Assembly (NCBI GenBank): GCA_045106935.1
Contig: JBGCFN010000014.1
Coordinates: forward strand, 12,523 to 76,522
Reading direction: 5' to 3'
DNA length: 64,000 nucleotides
DNA from: UBA1858 sp045106935
GTDB taxonomy: Bacteria > Pseudomonadota > Gammaproteobacteria > UBA4575
Made by a program: the position numbers and the translations under genes
Notes under the pieces: generated by a model
What the model was told of the DNA's origin: nothing
Database searches by the model: none
What the model saw: the letters and a program-made list of their open reading frames with translations, nothing else
In this document: positions 52,604 to 61,293 of the stretch, piece after piece
How positions within the stretch are numbered: position 1 is the first letter of the stretch
How the letters are laid out: each line of letters begins with the position of its first letter

Positions 52604-54391
52604 ATGTGTGGAATATGTGGTGAATTAAATTGGCGCGGGCAATCGGCGAGTGAGCAGCGTATTAATAATATGCTTGTCCATCTGCAGCGACGCGGGCCGG
52701 ATGATCAAGGTGTTTATGTTAATAAGCAAATTGGCTTGGGTCATCAGCGCCTATCAATTATTGATTTGTCTTCCGCAAGTCATCAGCCAATGCATAATGC
52801 AAATAAGTCTTTGTCTATAGTGTTTAATGGCACAATTTACAACTACCCTCAATTGCGCAAGCAATTGCAGGCGCAAGGCATGCAATTTTCTTCCACGGGT
52901 GATACCGAAGTCATCTTAAAAGCTTATGAGGTGTGGGGTGAGCAATGTGTAGAAAAGCTCATAGGTATGTTTGCCTTTGCTATCTGGGATGAAAGAATTC
53001 AAAAATTATTTGTGGCGCGTGACCGACTCGGGATTAAACCTTTTTACTATAGCCACACTAATGAATCATTTTTGTTTGCATCGAATACACAGGCGTTATT
53101 ATCAACGGGAAGTATTGATACAGGAATTGATATTCAGGCCTTGCAACATCAATTCACTTTGCATGCAGTGATCCCCGCGCCAAGAACGATATTAAAAGGT
53201 ATTCGTAAATTAGCTCCCGGTCATTTCATGTGGGTTGATGTAAACGGATTAAGCGAGCAAAAAGCGTATTGGCAATTATCTGCACGGCGAACAGAGAAAA
53301 GAAATGAACAAGAATGGATTGAAGAAATTCAGCAAGCATTGCAGCTAGCAGTGGATCGCCGATTGGAAATTGCGGATGTGCCTGTCGGGGTATTATTGTC
53401 TGGCGGGCTAGACTCAAGTTTATTGGTAGGACTGCTGGCGCAAAAACATGGTGACGTGAATACTTATTCGGTTGGCTTTGAAGATCAGCCTGAAGAACGA
53501 GGCAATGAGTTTGAATATTCTGATGCAGTCGTCGAGCGGTTTTCAACTAAGCACCAGCGTTTTCATATCGCTAATGATCAAGTGCTAACAAGATTGCCTG
53601 AAGCGATTCGTTGCATGCCAGAGCCGATGGTGGCGCAAGACGCGGTCGCATTTTATTTGCTGGCAGAACAAGTCAGTAAAGATATAAAAGTGGTTCAGTC
53701 TGGCCAGGGGGCAGATGAAGTGTTTGCAGGATATTTTTGGTATCCGAAAATGCACGCAGCACAAGGAAGTTATATTCAACGATTTTCCTCGTTTTATTTT
53801 GACCGTGATTTTGATGAATATGCAAAGACAGTCAATGCAAGCTATGTGCAACAAGACTATACCAGTCAGTTGGTCAGTGATGCGCTAGAAAAAAGTGACT
53901 CGGATACATTTATTGATGCCGTTCTTCAATTTGATGCGACAACATTAATTGTCGATGACCCTGTTAAGCGAGTCGATAGTATGACCATGGCTTGGGGCTT
54001 GGAGGCGCGTGTGCCTTTTCTCGATCATGAATTGGTCGAGTTAGCGATGCAAATGCCACCAGAAATGAAATTGCAGGAGGATGGCAAATTCGCACTCAAG
54101 AAAATTGCTCGCGGGTTAATTCCAGATTCTGTCATAGACCGTCCAAAAGGATACTTCCCCATGCCGGCATTGAAATATGTGCGTGGCGAATTTTTGCAAA
54201 TGGTGCGTGATACCCTGATGTCTGACACATGTATTCAACGTGGTCTGTTTTCGCGTGATTATGTGGAGACATTATTGGCGGCACCCGATCAATATCACAC
54301 GCGCTTGCAAGGCAGTAAAGTGTGGCACATGGCTTTGTTAGAACAGTGGCTGCAAGCCAATGTGGATTCGGCTGGGTATCCCTCACGATAG
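52604..54391 (+). CDS. Asparagine-synthase-family amidotransferase, resembling N-acetylglutaminylglutamine amidotransferase
   Basis: Has 595 residues. The N-terminal Ntn glutaminase starts MCGICGEL with Cys2. The synthase domain has LLSGGLDSSLL (PPi loop, about 263-273), and later SGQGADEVFAGYFWYPKM. The segments HAVIPAPRTILKGIRKLAPG, QDAVAFYLLAEQVSK and GQGADEVFAGY match the subtype that amidates N-acetylglutaminylglutamine for the osmolyte NAGGN better than classical AsnB. The usual partner, the NAGGN synthetase, is not next to it in this window. Amidotransferase function is firm; the exact substrate is by resemblance. Confidence 0.8.
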   Translation: MCGICGELNWRGQSASEQRINNMLVHLQRRGPDDQGVYVNKQIGLGHQRLSIIDLSSASHQPMHNANKSLSIVFNGTIYNYPQLRKQLQAQGMQFSSTGDTEVILKAYEVWGEQCVEKLIGMFAFAIWDERIQKLFVARDRLGIKPFYYSHTNESFLFASNTQALLSTGSIDTGIDIQALQHQFTLHAVIPAPRTILKGIRKLAPGHFMWVDVNGLSEQKAYWQLSARRTEKRNEQEWIEEIQQALQLAVDRRLEIADVPVGVLLSGGLDSSLLVGLLAQKHGDVNTYSVGFEDQPEERGNEFEYSDAVVERFSTKHQRFHIANDQVLTRLPEAIRCMPEPMVAQDAVAFYLLAEQVSKDIKVVQSGQGADEVFAGYFWYPKMHAAQGSYIQRFSSFYFDRDFDEYAKTVNASYVQQDYTSQLVSDALEKSDSDTFIDAVLQFDATTLIVDDPVKRVDSMTMAWGLEARVPFLDHELVELAMQMPPEMKLQEDGKFALKKIARGLIPDSVIDRPKGYFPMPALKYVRGEFLQMVRDTLMSDTCIQRGLFSRDYVETLLAAPDQYHTRLQGSKVWHMALLEQWLQANVDSAGYPSR

Positions 54392-54459
54392 GTAGTCAGT
54401 GCCATGCTGTGAGCTTAGAATATTGAAAATTCAGCTCAGATAATACAGAGGAAATCAGA

Positions 54460-54777
54460 ATGGACGTGTTAGACAGAATCAAAGAGCAAGTTGAATCAAA
54501 CCCCGTCATTGTATATATGAAGGGTACCCCGCAAATGCCACAGTGTGGATTTTCTATGCGTACTGCAGAAGCACTAAAAAAATGTGGGCATGAATTTGCT
54601 TACGTGAATGTGCTTATGGATCCTGAAATTTTTCAGAATCTTCCTCGTTATGCAGACTGGCCAACTTTCCCGCAGGTTTACATTAATGGTGAATTAGTGG
54701 GTGGATGTGACATCACATTAGAGATGGCAGAGAAAGGTGAGCTACAAGAAATGATTAAGCAGGCAGCTGCTAAGTAA
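54460..54777 (+). CDS. grxD: Monothiol glutaredoxin (Grx4 type)
   Basis: Monothiol glutaredoxin that binds and transfers [2Fe-2S] clusters. It has 105 residues. The active site is QCGFSM (CGFS, about 29-34), with KGTPQMPQ before it, WPTFPQVYINGELVGGCDI at about 68-86 (cis-Pro and GG glutathione site). This is full length for the single-domain class. It converges on efpL. Confidence 0.96.
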   Translation: MDVLDRIKEQVESNPVIVYMKGTPQMPQCGFSMRTAEALKKCGHEFAYVNVLMDPEIFQNLPRYADWPTFPQVYINGELVGGCDITLEMAEKGELQEMIKQAAAK

Positions 54778-54792
54778 TTGAAGTGTTAGTTA

Positions 54793-54819
54793 CTGAGCAG
54801 AAGCGTCGCTTTTGCTCAG
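54793..54819. terminator. Hairpin between convergent grxD and efpL
   Basis: Thirteen-base arms, CTGAGCAGAAGCG and CGCTTTTGCTCAG, differ by one G-U-compatible position and have a one-base (effectively five-base) loop. It sits 16 bases after the grxD stop, between convergent genes, so a bidirectional terminator is likely. Only a weak U-run follows on either strand. Confidence 0.5.
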
Positions 54820-54860
54820 CTTAAATAATAGATTGTCTCTAGTTAAACAGTAGATAGACA

Positions 54861-55427
54861 CTAGGCGCGAGACATGAATTTTCCCGTTCCCGTATTTATT
54901 CTAATAATTTCCCCCGTTTCGATATATTCAGGCACTTGAACTTCTAGTCCTGTGACTAATGTGGCTGGCTTGGTTCTACTTGCCGCCGTCGCACCTTTGA
55001 TACCGGGTGCTGTTTCAGTAATTTCTAAATCAACTGATTGAGGTAATTCTACACTCAGTAATACGCCATCCATAAGCAATGCAGTGAGGCCTTCTAAGCC
55101 TTCAGTGACATAAACCATTAAATCCTCTATGTCTTCAATATTAACTTCATATTGAGAGAAATCTTCAGAGTTCATGAGAATAACGTTGTCGCCATCAGTA
55201 TATGAATATTGCACGGGCACACGTACACAATCCGCTTCTTTTAATAAATCGTCACTTTTATAAGATTCATCTAGTTTCTGACCTGTCTTGAGATTTTTAA
55301 AACGAATTTTGTAAAGTGTTGTTGCGCCTCGAGATGAAGGGCTCTTAGCTTCAACGTTTTTTACTGCATGAGGAATACCAGCAATATCAATGGCCATTCC
55401 TCGTTTAAGTTCGCTTGCTTTAGGCAT
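54861..55427 (-). CDS. efpL: Elongation factor P-like protein EfpL (YeiP)
   Basis: EF-P paralogue that helps ribosomes through proline-rich and other arrest motifs. It has 188 residues. The loop of domain I reads SPSSRGATTLYKIRF, with Arg33 where EF-P has the modified lysine, typical of the YeiP/EfpL group. TKPATLVTGLEVQVPEYIETGEIIRINTGTGKFMSR is the S1-like C-terminal domain. It lies eight bases after rnt on the same strand. Confidence 0.93.
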   Translation of the reverse strand: MPKASELKRGMAIDIAGIPHAVKNVEAKSPSSRGATTLYKIRFKNLKTGQKLDESYKSDDLLKEADCVRVPVQYSYTDGDNVILMNSEDFSQYEVNIEDIEDLMVYVTEGLEGLTALLMDGVLLSVELPQSVDLEITETAPGIKGATAASRTKPATLVTGLEVQVPEYIETGEIIRINTGTGKFMSRA

Positions 55428-55435
55428 AGAAGTGT

Positions 55436-56143
55436 TTAATTGTCTTGTTGTGAATTTTCATTGTCCTCGCTAACAAGAGCGGGATTAGACACAGGAATGA
55501 TTGTTTCAACTTTGTCATTCCATGTATTGAGTATTTTGCAAAAAATCTCTGCCGTCATTCGCGCATCATAGAGGGCAGAATGAGCTTCATCATTATCCCA
55601 GGGTAATCCGGAGACCTGTGCGATTCTCGATAATACGGTTTGCCCATAAGCCATGGCGCCCAGACTGACTGTGTCAAAACAGCTAAAAGGATGAAAAGGA
55701 TTATTCTTTACCTTGGCTCGGTCAACGGTTGCATTGAGGAAATTCAAATCAAAAAAAGCGTTATGCCCAACTAAAATTGCGCGTTTACAGAGGTTTTCCT
55801 TGGATGCTTTGCGTACATGCTTAAATACTTCTTTAAGCGCTTCTTTTTCTGGCGAAGCGATTCTGAGCGGATGGTACGGGTCGATCCCATTCACTTCTAA
55901 TGAGGCAGGTTCCATATTTGCGCCTTCAAAAGGTTGAATATGGATGCTATGGGACTCTTTACAATGTAATACTCCTTCGGCATCGATGCCTAAAATAATC
56001 GCCGCCACCTCTAATAAAGCATCAGTTTGAGCGTTAAAACCACCGGTTTCTACATCAACCACGACTGGGCAAAAGCCTCGAAATCGATTGCCCATAGGAA
56101 CAAATTCGATGTCACTATTGATAATACTGTGCTGAGTGGGCAT
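55436..56143 (-). CDS. rnt: Ribonuclease T
   Basis: 3'-5' exoribonuclease that trims tRNA and other stable RNA ends. It has 235 residues. DEDDh exonuclease motifs: VVDVETGGFNAQTDALLEVAA (Exo I), LVGHNAFFDLNFLNATVDR (Exo II), and HSALYDARMTAEIF (Exo III, with the catalytic His). RFRGFCPVVVDVETGG is the RNase T N-terminal signature. efpL follows. It diverges from argG; 98 bases separate the starts. Confidence 0.95.
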   Translation of the reverse strand: MPTQHSIINSDIEFVPMGNRFRGFCPVVVDVETGGFNAQTDALLEVAAIILGIDAEGVLHCKESHSIHIQPFEGANMEPASLEVNGIDPYHPLRIASPEKEALKEVFKHVRKASKENLCKRAILVGHNAFFDLNFLNATVDRAKVKNNPFHPFSCFDTVSLGAMAYGQTVLSRIAQVSGLPWDNDEAHSALYDARMTAEIFCKILNTWNDKVETIIPVSNPALVSEDNENSQQDN

Positions 56144-56173
56144 GAAGTTTTCTTGTAAATTGTGATTCGTACT

Positions 56174-56202
56174 AGGTCATTCGAATAATCATTCGATATA
56201 AT
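56174..56202 (+). promoter_or_regulatory. argG promoter with ArgR-like operator
   Basis: A perfect TATAAT at 56197-56202 is preceded by the dyad TCGAAT-AATC-ATTCGA (56181-56196). Its GAAT-N4-ATTC core and spacing match the ARG box (TGAATNNNNATTCA), with C/G instead of T/A at the outer bases. The dyad fills the promoter spacer, so a bound ArgR would block RNA polymerase. The -35 (near 56174-56179, AGGTCA) is weak. Only argG lies downstream, 40 bases later. Sequence seen; ArgR control inferred. Confidence 0.5.
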
Positions 56203-56241
56203 GCCGGGCTTAATTCGCACTAAACCAAACGACAAAACATT

Positions 56242-57453
56242 ATGACAGACATTCGAAAAGTCGTCCTTGCTTATTCTGGGGGCCTAGATACATCGGTAAT
56301 TTTACGCTGGTTAGAAGAACAGTATGATTGTGAAGTGGTCACATTCACTGCTGACTTGGGCCAAGGTGAAGAAGTTGAACCTGCACGAGCTAAGGCACAA
56401 CAACTAGGTGTAAAAGAAATTTATATAGAAGATCTACGCGAAGAATTTGTTCGTGATTTCGTCTATCCCATGTTTCGTTGTAATGCTATTTATGAAGGTG
56501 AGTATTTATTAGGCACCTCCATTGCTAGGCCATTAATTGCTAAGCGTTTGATTGAAATTGCACATGAGACGGGTGCTGATGCCATTTCACATGGTGCGAC
56601 GGGTAAAGGGAATGACCAGGTTAGGTTTGAATTAGGCGCTTATGGGCTTAACCCTGATATCAAAATAATTGCGCCATGGCGTGAGTGGGACTTGAGTTCT
56701 CGCGAAACGCTAATGGCATACGCTGAGAAACGTGGCATTCCTGTTGAGCAAAAGCGCAAGGGGAAATCTCCCTACTCCATGGATGCGAATTTGCTACACA
56801 TTTCATATGAAGGCGGTCCATTAGAAGATCCATGGACGGAACCAGAAGAAGATATGTGGAAATGGAGCGTGTCTCCTGAGCAAGCGCCAGATAAAGCAGA
56901 ATATATCGAACTTGGTTTTGAGAATGGAGATGCCGTCTCTCTAGATGGTGAGAAACTTTCTCCAGCAACCATGTTGAAGACTTTAAATGACCGTGCAGGT
57001 CGTCATGGTATTGGGCGCCTAGATATTGTCGAGAATCGTTATGTCGGCATGAAATCACGTGGGTGCTATGAAACGCCAGGTGGAACGGTACTGCTAAAAG
57101 CGCACCGTGCTTTGGAATCGATCACACTAGATCGTGAATTAGCACACTTAAAAGATGACTTAATGCCGCGTTATGCCACGCTTGTGTATAACGGCTATTG
57201 GTGGAGTCCTGAGCGATTGGCCATTCAGGCATTAGTTGATCAGACGCAAAAAAGTGTCACTGGAGAGGTGCGTTTGAAGCTCTACAAAGGTAGTATTAGC
57301 GTCACAGGTCGCAAATCTGAAAAAGAAAGCTTGTTTAGCGAAGAAATTGCCACATTTGAAGATGATCAAGGCGCGTACGATCAAAAAGACGCCGAAGGCT
57401 TCATTAAGCTAAATGCGGTAAGATTGCGAATACAAGCACAAGCAAAAAAATAA
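56242..57453 (+). CDS. argG: Argininosuccinate synthase
   Basis: Joins citrulline and aspartate with ATP to argininosuccinate. It has 403 residues, the normal length of the class with AYSGGLDTSV at the N terminus (P-loop-type ATP site). Also seen are EEVEPARAKAQQLG, GTSIARPLIAKRL, SHGATGKGNDQVRFE, SPYSMDANLLHISYEGG, and GIGRLDIVENRYVGMKSRG. It follows a probable ArgR-controlled promoter. The downstream mlaA gene starts 29 bases later and may be cotranscribed. Confidence 0.97.
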   Translation: MTDIRKVVLAYSGGLDTSVILRWLEEQYDCEVVTFTADLGQGEEVEPARAKAQQLGVKEIYIEDLREEFVRDFVYPMFRCNAIYEGEYLLGTSIARPLIAKRLIEIAHETGADAISHGATGKGNDQVRFELGAYGLNPDIKIIAPWREWDLSSRETLMAYAEKRGIPVEQKRKGKSPYSMDANLLHISYEGGPLEDPWTEPEEDMWKWSVSPEQAPDKAEYIELGFENGDAVSLDGEKLSPATMLKTLNDRAGRHGIGRLDIVENRYVGMKSRGCYETPGGTVLLKAHRALESITLDRELAHLKDDLMPRYATLVYNGYWWSPERLAIQALVDQTQKSVTGEVRLKLYKGSISVTGRKSEKESLFSEEIATFEDDQGAYDQKDAEGFIKLNAVRLRIQAQAKK

Positions 57454-57482
57454 AATAATAAAGTCAGATTGATATAGAGGAG

Positions 57483-58235
57483 ATGTCAGTGTCTAAAAGG
57501 GGAATATCTAAGTTTTGCGTAGTTCTATTATCCTGCGCAGTGATGATGCTTAGTGGTTGCGCAAGTACGCAATATGTCGCTGATGAACGCGATCCATGGC
57601 AAGGCTTTAATCGAAGCATGTACGGGTTTAATGATGGCTTGGATAGAGCCATTTTAAAACCTGCGGCAAAAAGTTATAAAGCGATCGCACCAGATTTTGT
57701 TGAAACAGGTGTACGTAACTTTTTTGATAACCTGGATGACATCAGTGTTGCCGTTAATAATCTTCTTCAAGGCAAGGTATCAAATGCGTTTTCTGATATT
57801 GGCCGTTTAGCGATTAATAGCACCATCGGTATTTTAGGTTTCTTTGATGTTGCCAGCTCCATGGGGATGACCAAGCATGATGAAGATTTTGGTCAAACGT
57901 TAGGTGTGTGGGGAATGGATTCAGGGCCTTACATTATGTGGCCTATTTTTGGTCCGTCCACTTTACGAGACTCGCCATCACTCGTTGTTGATCGTGTGTT
58001 ACTAAATCCACTCACTTATGTTGAAATTAAAACTGGTGAGCGTATCGCAGTGGTCGCCTTAGATGTGGTCAGTGTGCGCGCTGAATTATTATCACTAGAA
58101 GAAACAGTTGATGAAATTTCAACGGATAGATACACATTTATTCGTGAAGCTTATTTAGATCGTAGAGACTTCTTGGTGAATGATGGTTCACCATCAGGCG
58201 ATTCAGATCTTTATGATGAGCTTGATGACGAATAA
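57483..58235 (+). CDS. mlaA: Outer-membrane lipid-asymmetry lipoprotein MlaA
   Basis: VacJ-family lipoprotein that removes misplaced phospholipid from the outer leaflet. It has 250 residues. The signal peptide ends in lipobox MLSGC (Cys25). The mature part has DPWQGFNRSMYGFNDGLDRAILKPAAKSY, VGVRNFFDNLDDISVAVNNLLQGK, and DFGQTLGVWGMDSGPYIMWPIFGPSTLRDS, all family hallmarks. The mlaFEDCB operon is not in this window. The C terminus is acidic (DLYDELDDE). Confidence 0.95.
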   Translation: MSVSKRGISKFCVVLLSCAVMMLSGCASTQYVADERDPWQGFNRSMYGFNDGLDRAILKPAAKSYKAIAPDFVETGVRNFFDNLDDISVAVNNLLQGKVSNAFSDIGRLAINSTIGILGFFDVASSMGMTKHDEDFGQTLGVWGMDSGPYIMWPIFGPSTLRDSPSLVVDRVLLNPLTYVEIKTGERIAVVALDVVSVRAELLSLEETVDEISTDRYTFIREAYLDRRDFLVNDGSPSGDSDLYDELDDE

Positions 58236-58269
58236 ATAGTTAGTATTTTCGTACCTTTTTAAACGCTTT

Positions 58270-59082
58270 ATGGGGGTCTGCATACTTTGTGGAAAGTCTG
58301 CGGGCCTTTTTAATTCTCTGCATAAAAGCTGTTTCTCAAAATACACAGCGTCTGAGCAAATAATTGCAGGTCATTTGCTTGAGGGCTTAGATGGCGTTGA
58401 GCCAGCTCTACTCGCCAATACCATTAAAAATGAAATTGCTTCTTATCAATTTTCTGTTGAAGCCCAACAGCGGACATTAAATCGGTCTTTAGAGTTTTTC
58501 TCTAAGCAGCATCTCAATCGGAACGATGCCTCTTTTGATGCGCTTTCTTGGATGGCGGTGTTAAATGAACTTGCGCCGAATGAATCCCTATTTGTAAATA
58601 AACACTTTATTGCCCAACAACAGAATTTGTCAGTTAGGCAAGCACTAGAATCTCAGCAGTTGCCGGAAAGCAATTGTAATCCTGCAAATTTTTCAATCAG
58701 CTTGAGAGATAACGAAGAGTTATGGTGGTGTTTCCATAACGCCTCTGTCGAGCAGTTAAAGCCGGTAGATAACACGCATCAATGGTCAGTTGTGATGCAG
58801 TTAATTGAAAGTGTTTTACCTAAAAAAAACAAACAATCACTAGCACGCGAAAATTCTGGTGAGGGTAAATTATTAATTACTAATCAGAGGGTATGCTTTG
58901 AGATAGATGATGAAAATATCTTTACAGACTATCAAGATATTTATTCATGCACGCCAGTGAGCGAAGGAATACGTTTACAGTCTCGTGAACTCAGCGCGAT
59001 GCCACATGCCTATCATTGCGAAGATGGCCGTCTGCTTTATGGATTTATTAAATATGCGCAAGATAAGCGCAGTACAGAATGA
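58270..59082 (+). CDS. Unrecognised protein with N-terminal CxxC zinc-finger-like motif
   Basis: Has 270 residues, soluble. The N terminus has CILCGKSAGLFNSLHKSC (Cys4, Cys7, His18 and Cys21), a plausible zinc site. A helical middle follows. Residues about 208-250 (GEGKLLITNQRVCFEIDDENIFTDYQDIYSC) look like the beta-strand pattern of bacterial PH/GRAM-like domains, where KLLITNQRV is a common beginning. I cannot name a family. It lies 34 bases after mlaA, possibly in the same transcript. Confidence 0.6.
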   Translation: MGVCILCGKSAGLFNSLHKSCFSKYTASEQIIAGHLLEGLDGVEPALLANTIKNEIASYQFSVEAQQRTLNRSLEFFSKQHLNRNDASFDALSWMAVLNELAPNESLFVNKHFIAQQQNLSVRQALESQQLPESNCNPANFSISLRDNEELWWCFHNASVEQLKPVDNTHQWSVVMQLIESVLPKKNKQSLARENSGEGKLLITNQRVCFEIDDENIFTDYQDIYSCTPVSEGIRLQSRELSAMPHAYHCEDGRLLYGFIKYAQDKRSTE

Positions 59083-59106
59083 CACATCCCTGTGTGTCTG
59101 TGAAAA

Positions 59107-59256
59107 TTAACTAAATAAAGATTTTAGCCAAGAGAAAAAGCCGCCACTCGCTTGTGCGCTGCTAGTGCTAGATTGTGTATTTGCCTGTATTTCTCTAGAG
59201 GCTTGCCAATGTCGACGTAGTACTGAGTCTTGTGGTGCTTCTGCTGTATTGCTCAT
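59107..59256 (-). CDS. Small 49-residue protein with strong ribosome binding site
   Basis: ATG at 59256, TAA at 59107-59109. It begins MSNTAEAPQDSVLRRHWQAS and ends GGFFSWLKSLFS, an amphipathic helix-like end that could touch membrane. The SD GAGGAGGAG is strong and well spaced, which supports a real gene. The neighbouring gene downstream on the same strand is none; upstream lies the parvulin gene, more than 100 bases away. No named family recognised. A similar DSVLRRH start plus GGFFxWLKxLF end is a plausible conserved signature. Confidence 0.65.
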   Translation of the reverse strand: MSNTAEAPQDSVLRRHWQASREIQANTQSSTSSAQASGGFFSWLKSLFS

Positions 59257-59372
59257 TTGTGCTCCTCCTCAATTGCTATCGAGTGTAATTGTAATATCAG
59301 CCCTCGTGGTGAGGACTGATATAGGCATTCTTGAACAATATTTAGTCAGGCGCAACTATTTTTGTATGTAAT

Positions 59373-60188
59373 TTAGCCTTTGCTAATAGTGGCAGCGTCT
59401 TGAACTTCCTGAATATAGTTATTAATCGCCTCTCTTATCAGTGATTGCTGAAGCTCGTCACGCTTAGACTCAAATGAAGGCTTTTCAATTTCGCGTGTAT
59501 CATCGAGCTTAATCACATGGAAGCCAAAATCTGTTTGAACCGGTGCGACTGACACATCACCTTTGTTCATCAATTTTACTGCCTCAGCAAATGGCGGCAC
59601 CATACGTGAAGATTCGAACCAGCCAAGATCACCGCCATTCGGACCAGATGGGCCCGTGGAACGTTCTTTGGCAAGTGCGATAAAATCACCGCCATTGCGC
59701 AGCGCGTCAATGACCGCTTTCGCTTCATCTTCGGTCTTTAATAAGATGTGGCGCGCTTTAAATTCACGGCTTTCGCTGGCACTCATTTGTGTGTCGTAAG
59801 CGGCTTTTAATTCGTCTTCAGAAAAACTAATTGATCCAAATTTTTCTCGCATTAATAAGCGCGCTAAAAGTTCAGATTCTTGTAGCTTGAGTTGAAAGCG
59901 AACATCTTTCTTATCTGCAATACCAGCTTTAACGGCTTCTTCTCGAAGTAATTCCGTCGCGATCATTTCATCTAAAACTTTATCATCAGGAATATGTGGG
60001 CTCCCTTTAAGCGCTTTGAATTGCTTAACATCGTCTTTGCTAATCACGGTGTTATTTACTGTCGCCGCAATTTGGTCAGCAGGGACATCTACTGACGTAC
60101 TTGTAGCTGATGTATTTGATGTGTCTTCATTACATGCGGTCAGCACAAAGACGCTGGCGATAACGACTAAAACTAATAAACGAGGCAT
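59373..60188 (-). CDS. Parvulin-type peptidyl-prolyl isomerase lipoprotein
   Basis: Periplasmic or outer-membrane foldase of 271 residues. The signal peptide ends in the lipobox VLTAC (Cys19). A SurA/PpiD-like N-terminal helical region follows (VNNTVISKDDVKQFKALKG). The PpiC domain (about 135-230) shows FKARHILLKTEDEAKAVIDALRNGGDFIALAKERSTGPSGPNGGDLGWFESSRMVPPFAEAV and TDFGFHVIKLDD. Like EpsD- or PrsA-class lipoprotein foldases, its clients are unknown. Confidence 0.92.
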   Translation of the reverse strand: MPRLLVLVVIASVFVLTACNEDTSNTSATSTSVDVPADQIAATVNNTVISKDDVKQFKALKGSPHIPDDKVLDEMIATELLREEAVKAGIADKKDVRFQLKLQESELLARLLMREKFGSISFSEDELKAAYDTQMSASESREFKARHILLKTEDEAKAVIDALRNGGDFIALAKERSTGPSGPNGGDLGWFESSRMVPPFAEAVKLMNKGDVSVAPVQTDFGFHVIKLDDTREIEKPSFESKRDELQQSLIREAINNYIQEVQDAATISKG

Positions 60189-60224
60189 AGGGTTTTCCTG
60201 TGTGATTTATGAGAGGTGTAGTAG

Positions 60225-60524
60225 TTAAGGTAGAACTCTTTTAAATGGTTTAATGGTCACTTGTTTGTAGACGCCGGCATCAATATAGGGGTCTGCATCA
60301 GCCCATGTTTGCGCGGCTTCTAATGAATCAAATTCCGCAATAATTAAGCTGCCAGTAAATCCAGCTTCACCCGGGTCTTCACTATCAATGGCAGGGTGAG
60401 GGCCGGCAGTGAGTAGCTTGCCTGCGTTGGCTAAATCTTGCAGACGCTTTATATGCAGAGGGCGTGCGCTTTTGCGTTTTTCTAGGCTGTTTTCAACATC
60501 TTCACTTATGATTGCATACCACAT
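60225..60524 (-). CDS. yciI: YciI family protein
   Basis: Small alpha/beta-barrel protein of 99 residues. MWYAIISEDVENSLEKRKSARPLHIKRLQDL, GKLLTAGPHPAIDSEDPGEAGFTGSLIIAEFDSLEAAQTWADADPYIDAGVY is the usual YciI pattern, including the conserved His and Asp (H24, D77). Function is unclear; some members are dehydrochlorinase-like. It lies 22 bases after yciB and 36 bases before the PPIase gene, forming yciB-yciI-ppiase. Confidence 0.93.
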   Translation of the reverse strand: MWYAIISEDVENSLEKRKSARPLHIKRLQDLANAGKLLTAGPHPAIDSEDPGEAGFTGSLIIAEFDSLEAAQTWADADPYIDAGVYKQVTIKPFKRVLP

Positions 60525-60546
60525 GGTTAGTTCACTCTTTTCTGGT

Positions 60547-61164
60547 TTACTCTTCTGGTTTGACGGTAATGTAACGGCTTAAAACAATCATCTGGATAAT
60601 AATGAAAGCGATTGTCAGGCCCATCATTCCAAATAACTTAAAATTAACCCATACCTCTTCGCTGAAATTGTAGGCGATATAGAGATTAATTGCCGCTATA
60701 AATACAAAGAAAATTATCCAGGCAGTATTTAAATTTAGCCAAATCCTTTTAGGGGCTTCAATTGCACCACCCAAAAATCTTTGTGCGAGAGGTTTGTCGC
60801 CAATAAATGTGCTGCCCAAAAATATTAGTGCAAAGACTAAGTTGATCACCGTTGGTTTCCACTTAATGAATGTAGGGTCACGTAAAAATAGCGTAGCTCC
60901 TCCAAAGATAAGAAATAATATAAAAGTAATTGTTTGATTTTTATTGAAATCACGATGCTTTAAATAGTGAATCAACACGGTGATTCCAGATAAAACAATC
61001 GCGACGAGTGTGGCAAAGTAAATGGAATCCGAAGGGTTGCCTGGTGAGAGCGTAAAAGGCATCACGCCATTCATTGATTCTATAATTGGAGCGGGAATAA
61101 GTGAGTACAGTTTATAAGCAGCAAAAAATAAAATGACTGGCAAAAACTCAATAAAAAATTTCAT
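60547..61164 (-). CDS. yciB: Septation/envelope membrane protein YciB (IspZ)
   Basis: Inner-membrane protein of the intracellular septation protein A family, 205 residues from the ATG at 61164 (MKFFIEFLPVILFFAAYKL). A longer upstream frame has no family match and is rejected. About five or six membrane helices are present. WKPTVINLVFALIFLGS and PKRIWLNLNTAWIIFFVFIAAINLYIAY followed by FSEEVWVNFKLFGMMGLT are conserved. The next gene is yciI. Confidence 0.93.
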   Translation of the reverse strand: MKFFIEFLPVILFFAAYKLYSLIPAPIIESMNGVMPFTLSPGNPSDSIYFATLVAIVLSGITVLIHYLKHRDFNKNQTITFILFLIFGGATLFLRDPTFIKWKPTVINLVFALIFLGSTFIGDKPLAQRFLGGAIEAPKRIWLNLNTAWIIFFVFIAAINLYIAYNFSEEVWVNFKLFGMMGLTIAFIIIQMIVLSRYITVKPEE

Positions 61165-61293
61165 CCTGAAACCTTGGTTGTGATCGGTGAGCAAATGCAT
61201 AAATAAAATTAGGCACATAGCTGCGAGCCGCGTATTGTAGCGGAATAATTAACCTTGAATACATAAAATCTAGCTGAATTAGCTGTTAATCCA

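Noticed and set aside
61165..61218. N-terminal extension of yciB
   Set aside because: The family begins MKFFIEFLP at 61164; the extra residues are not conserved-looking.
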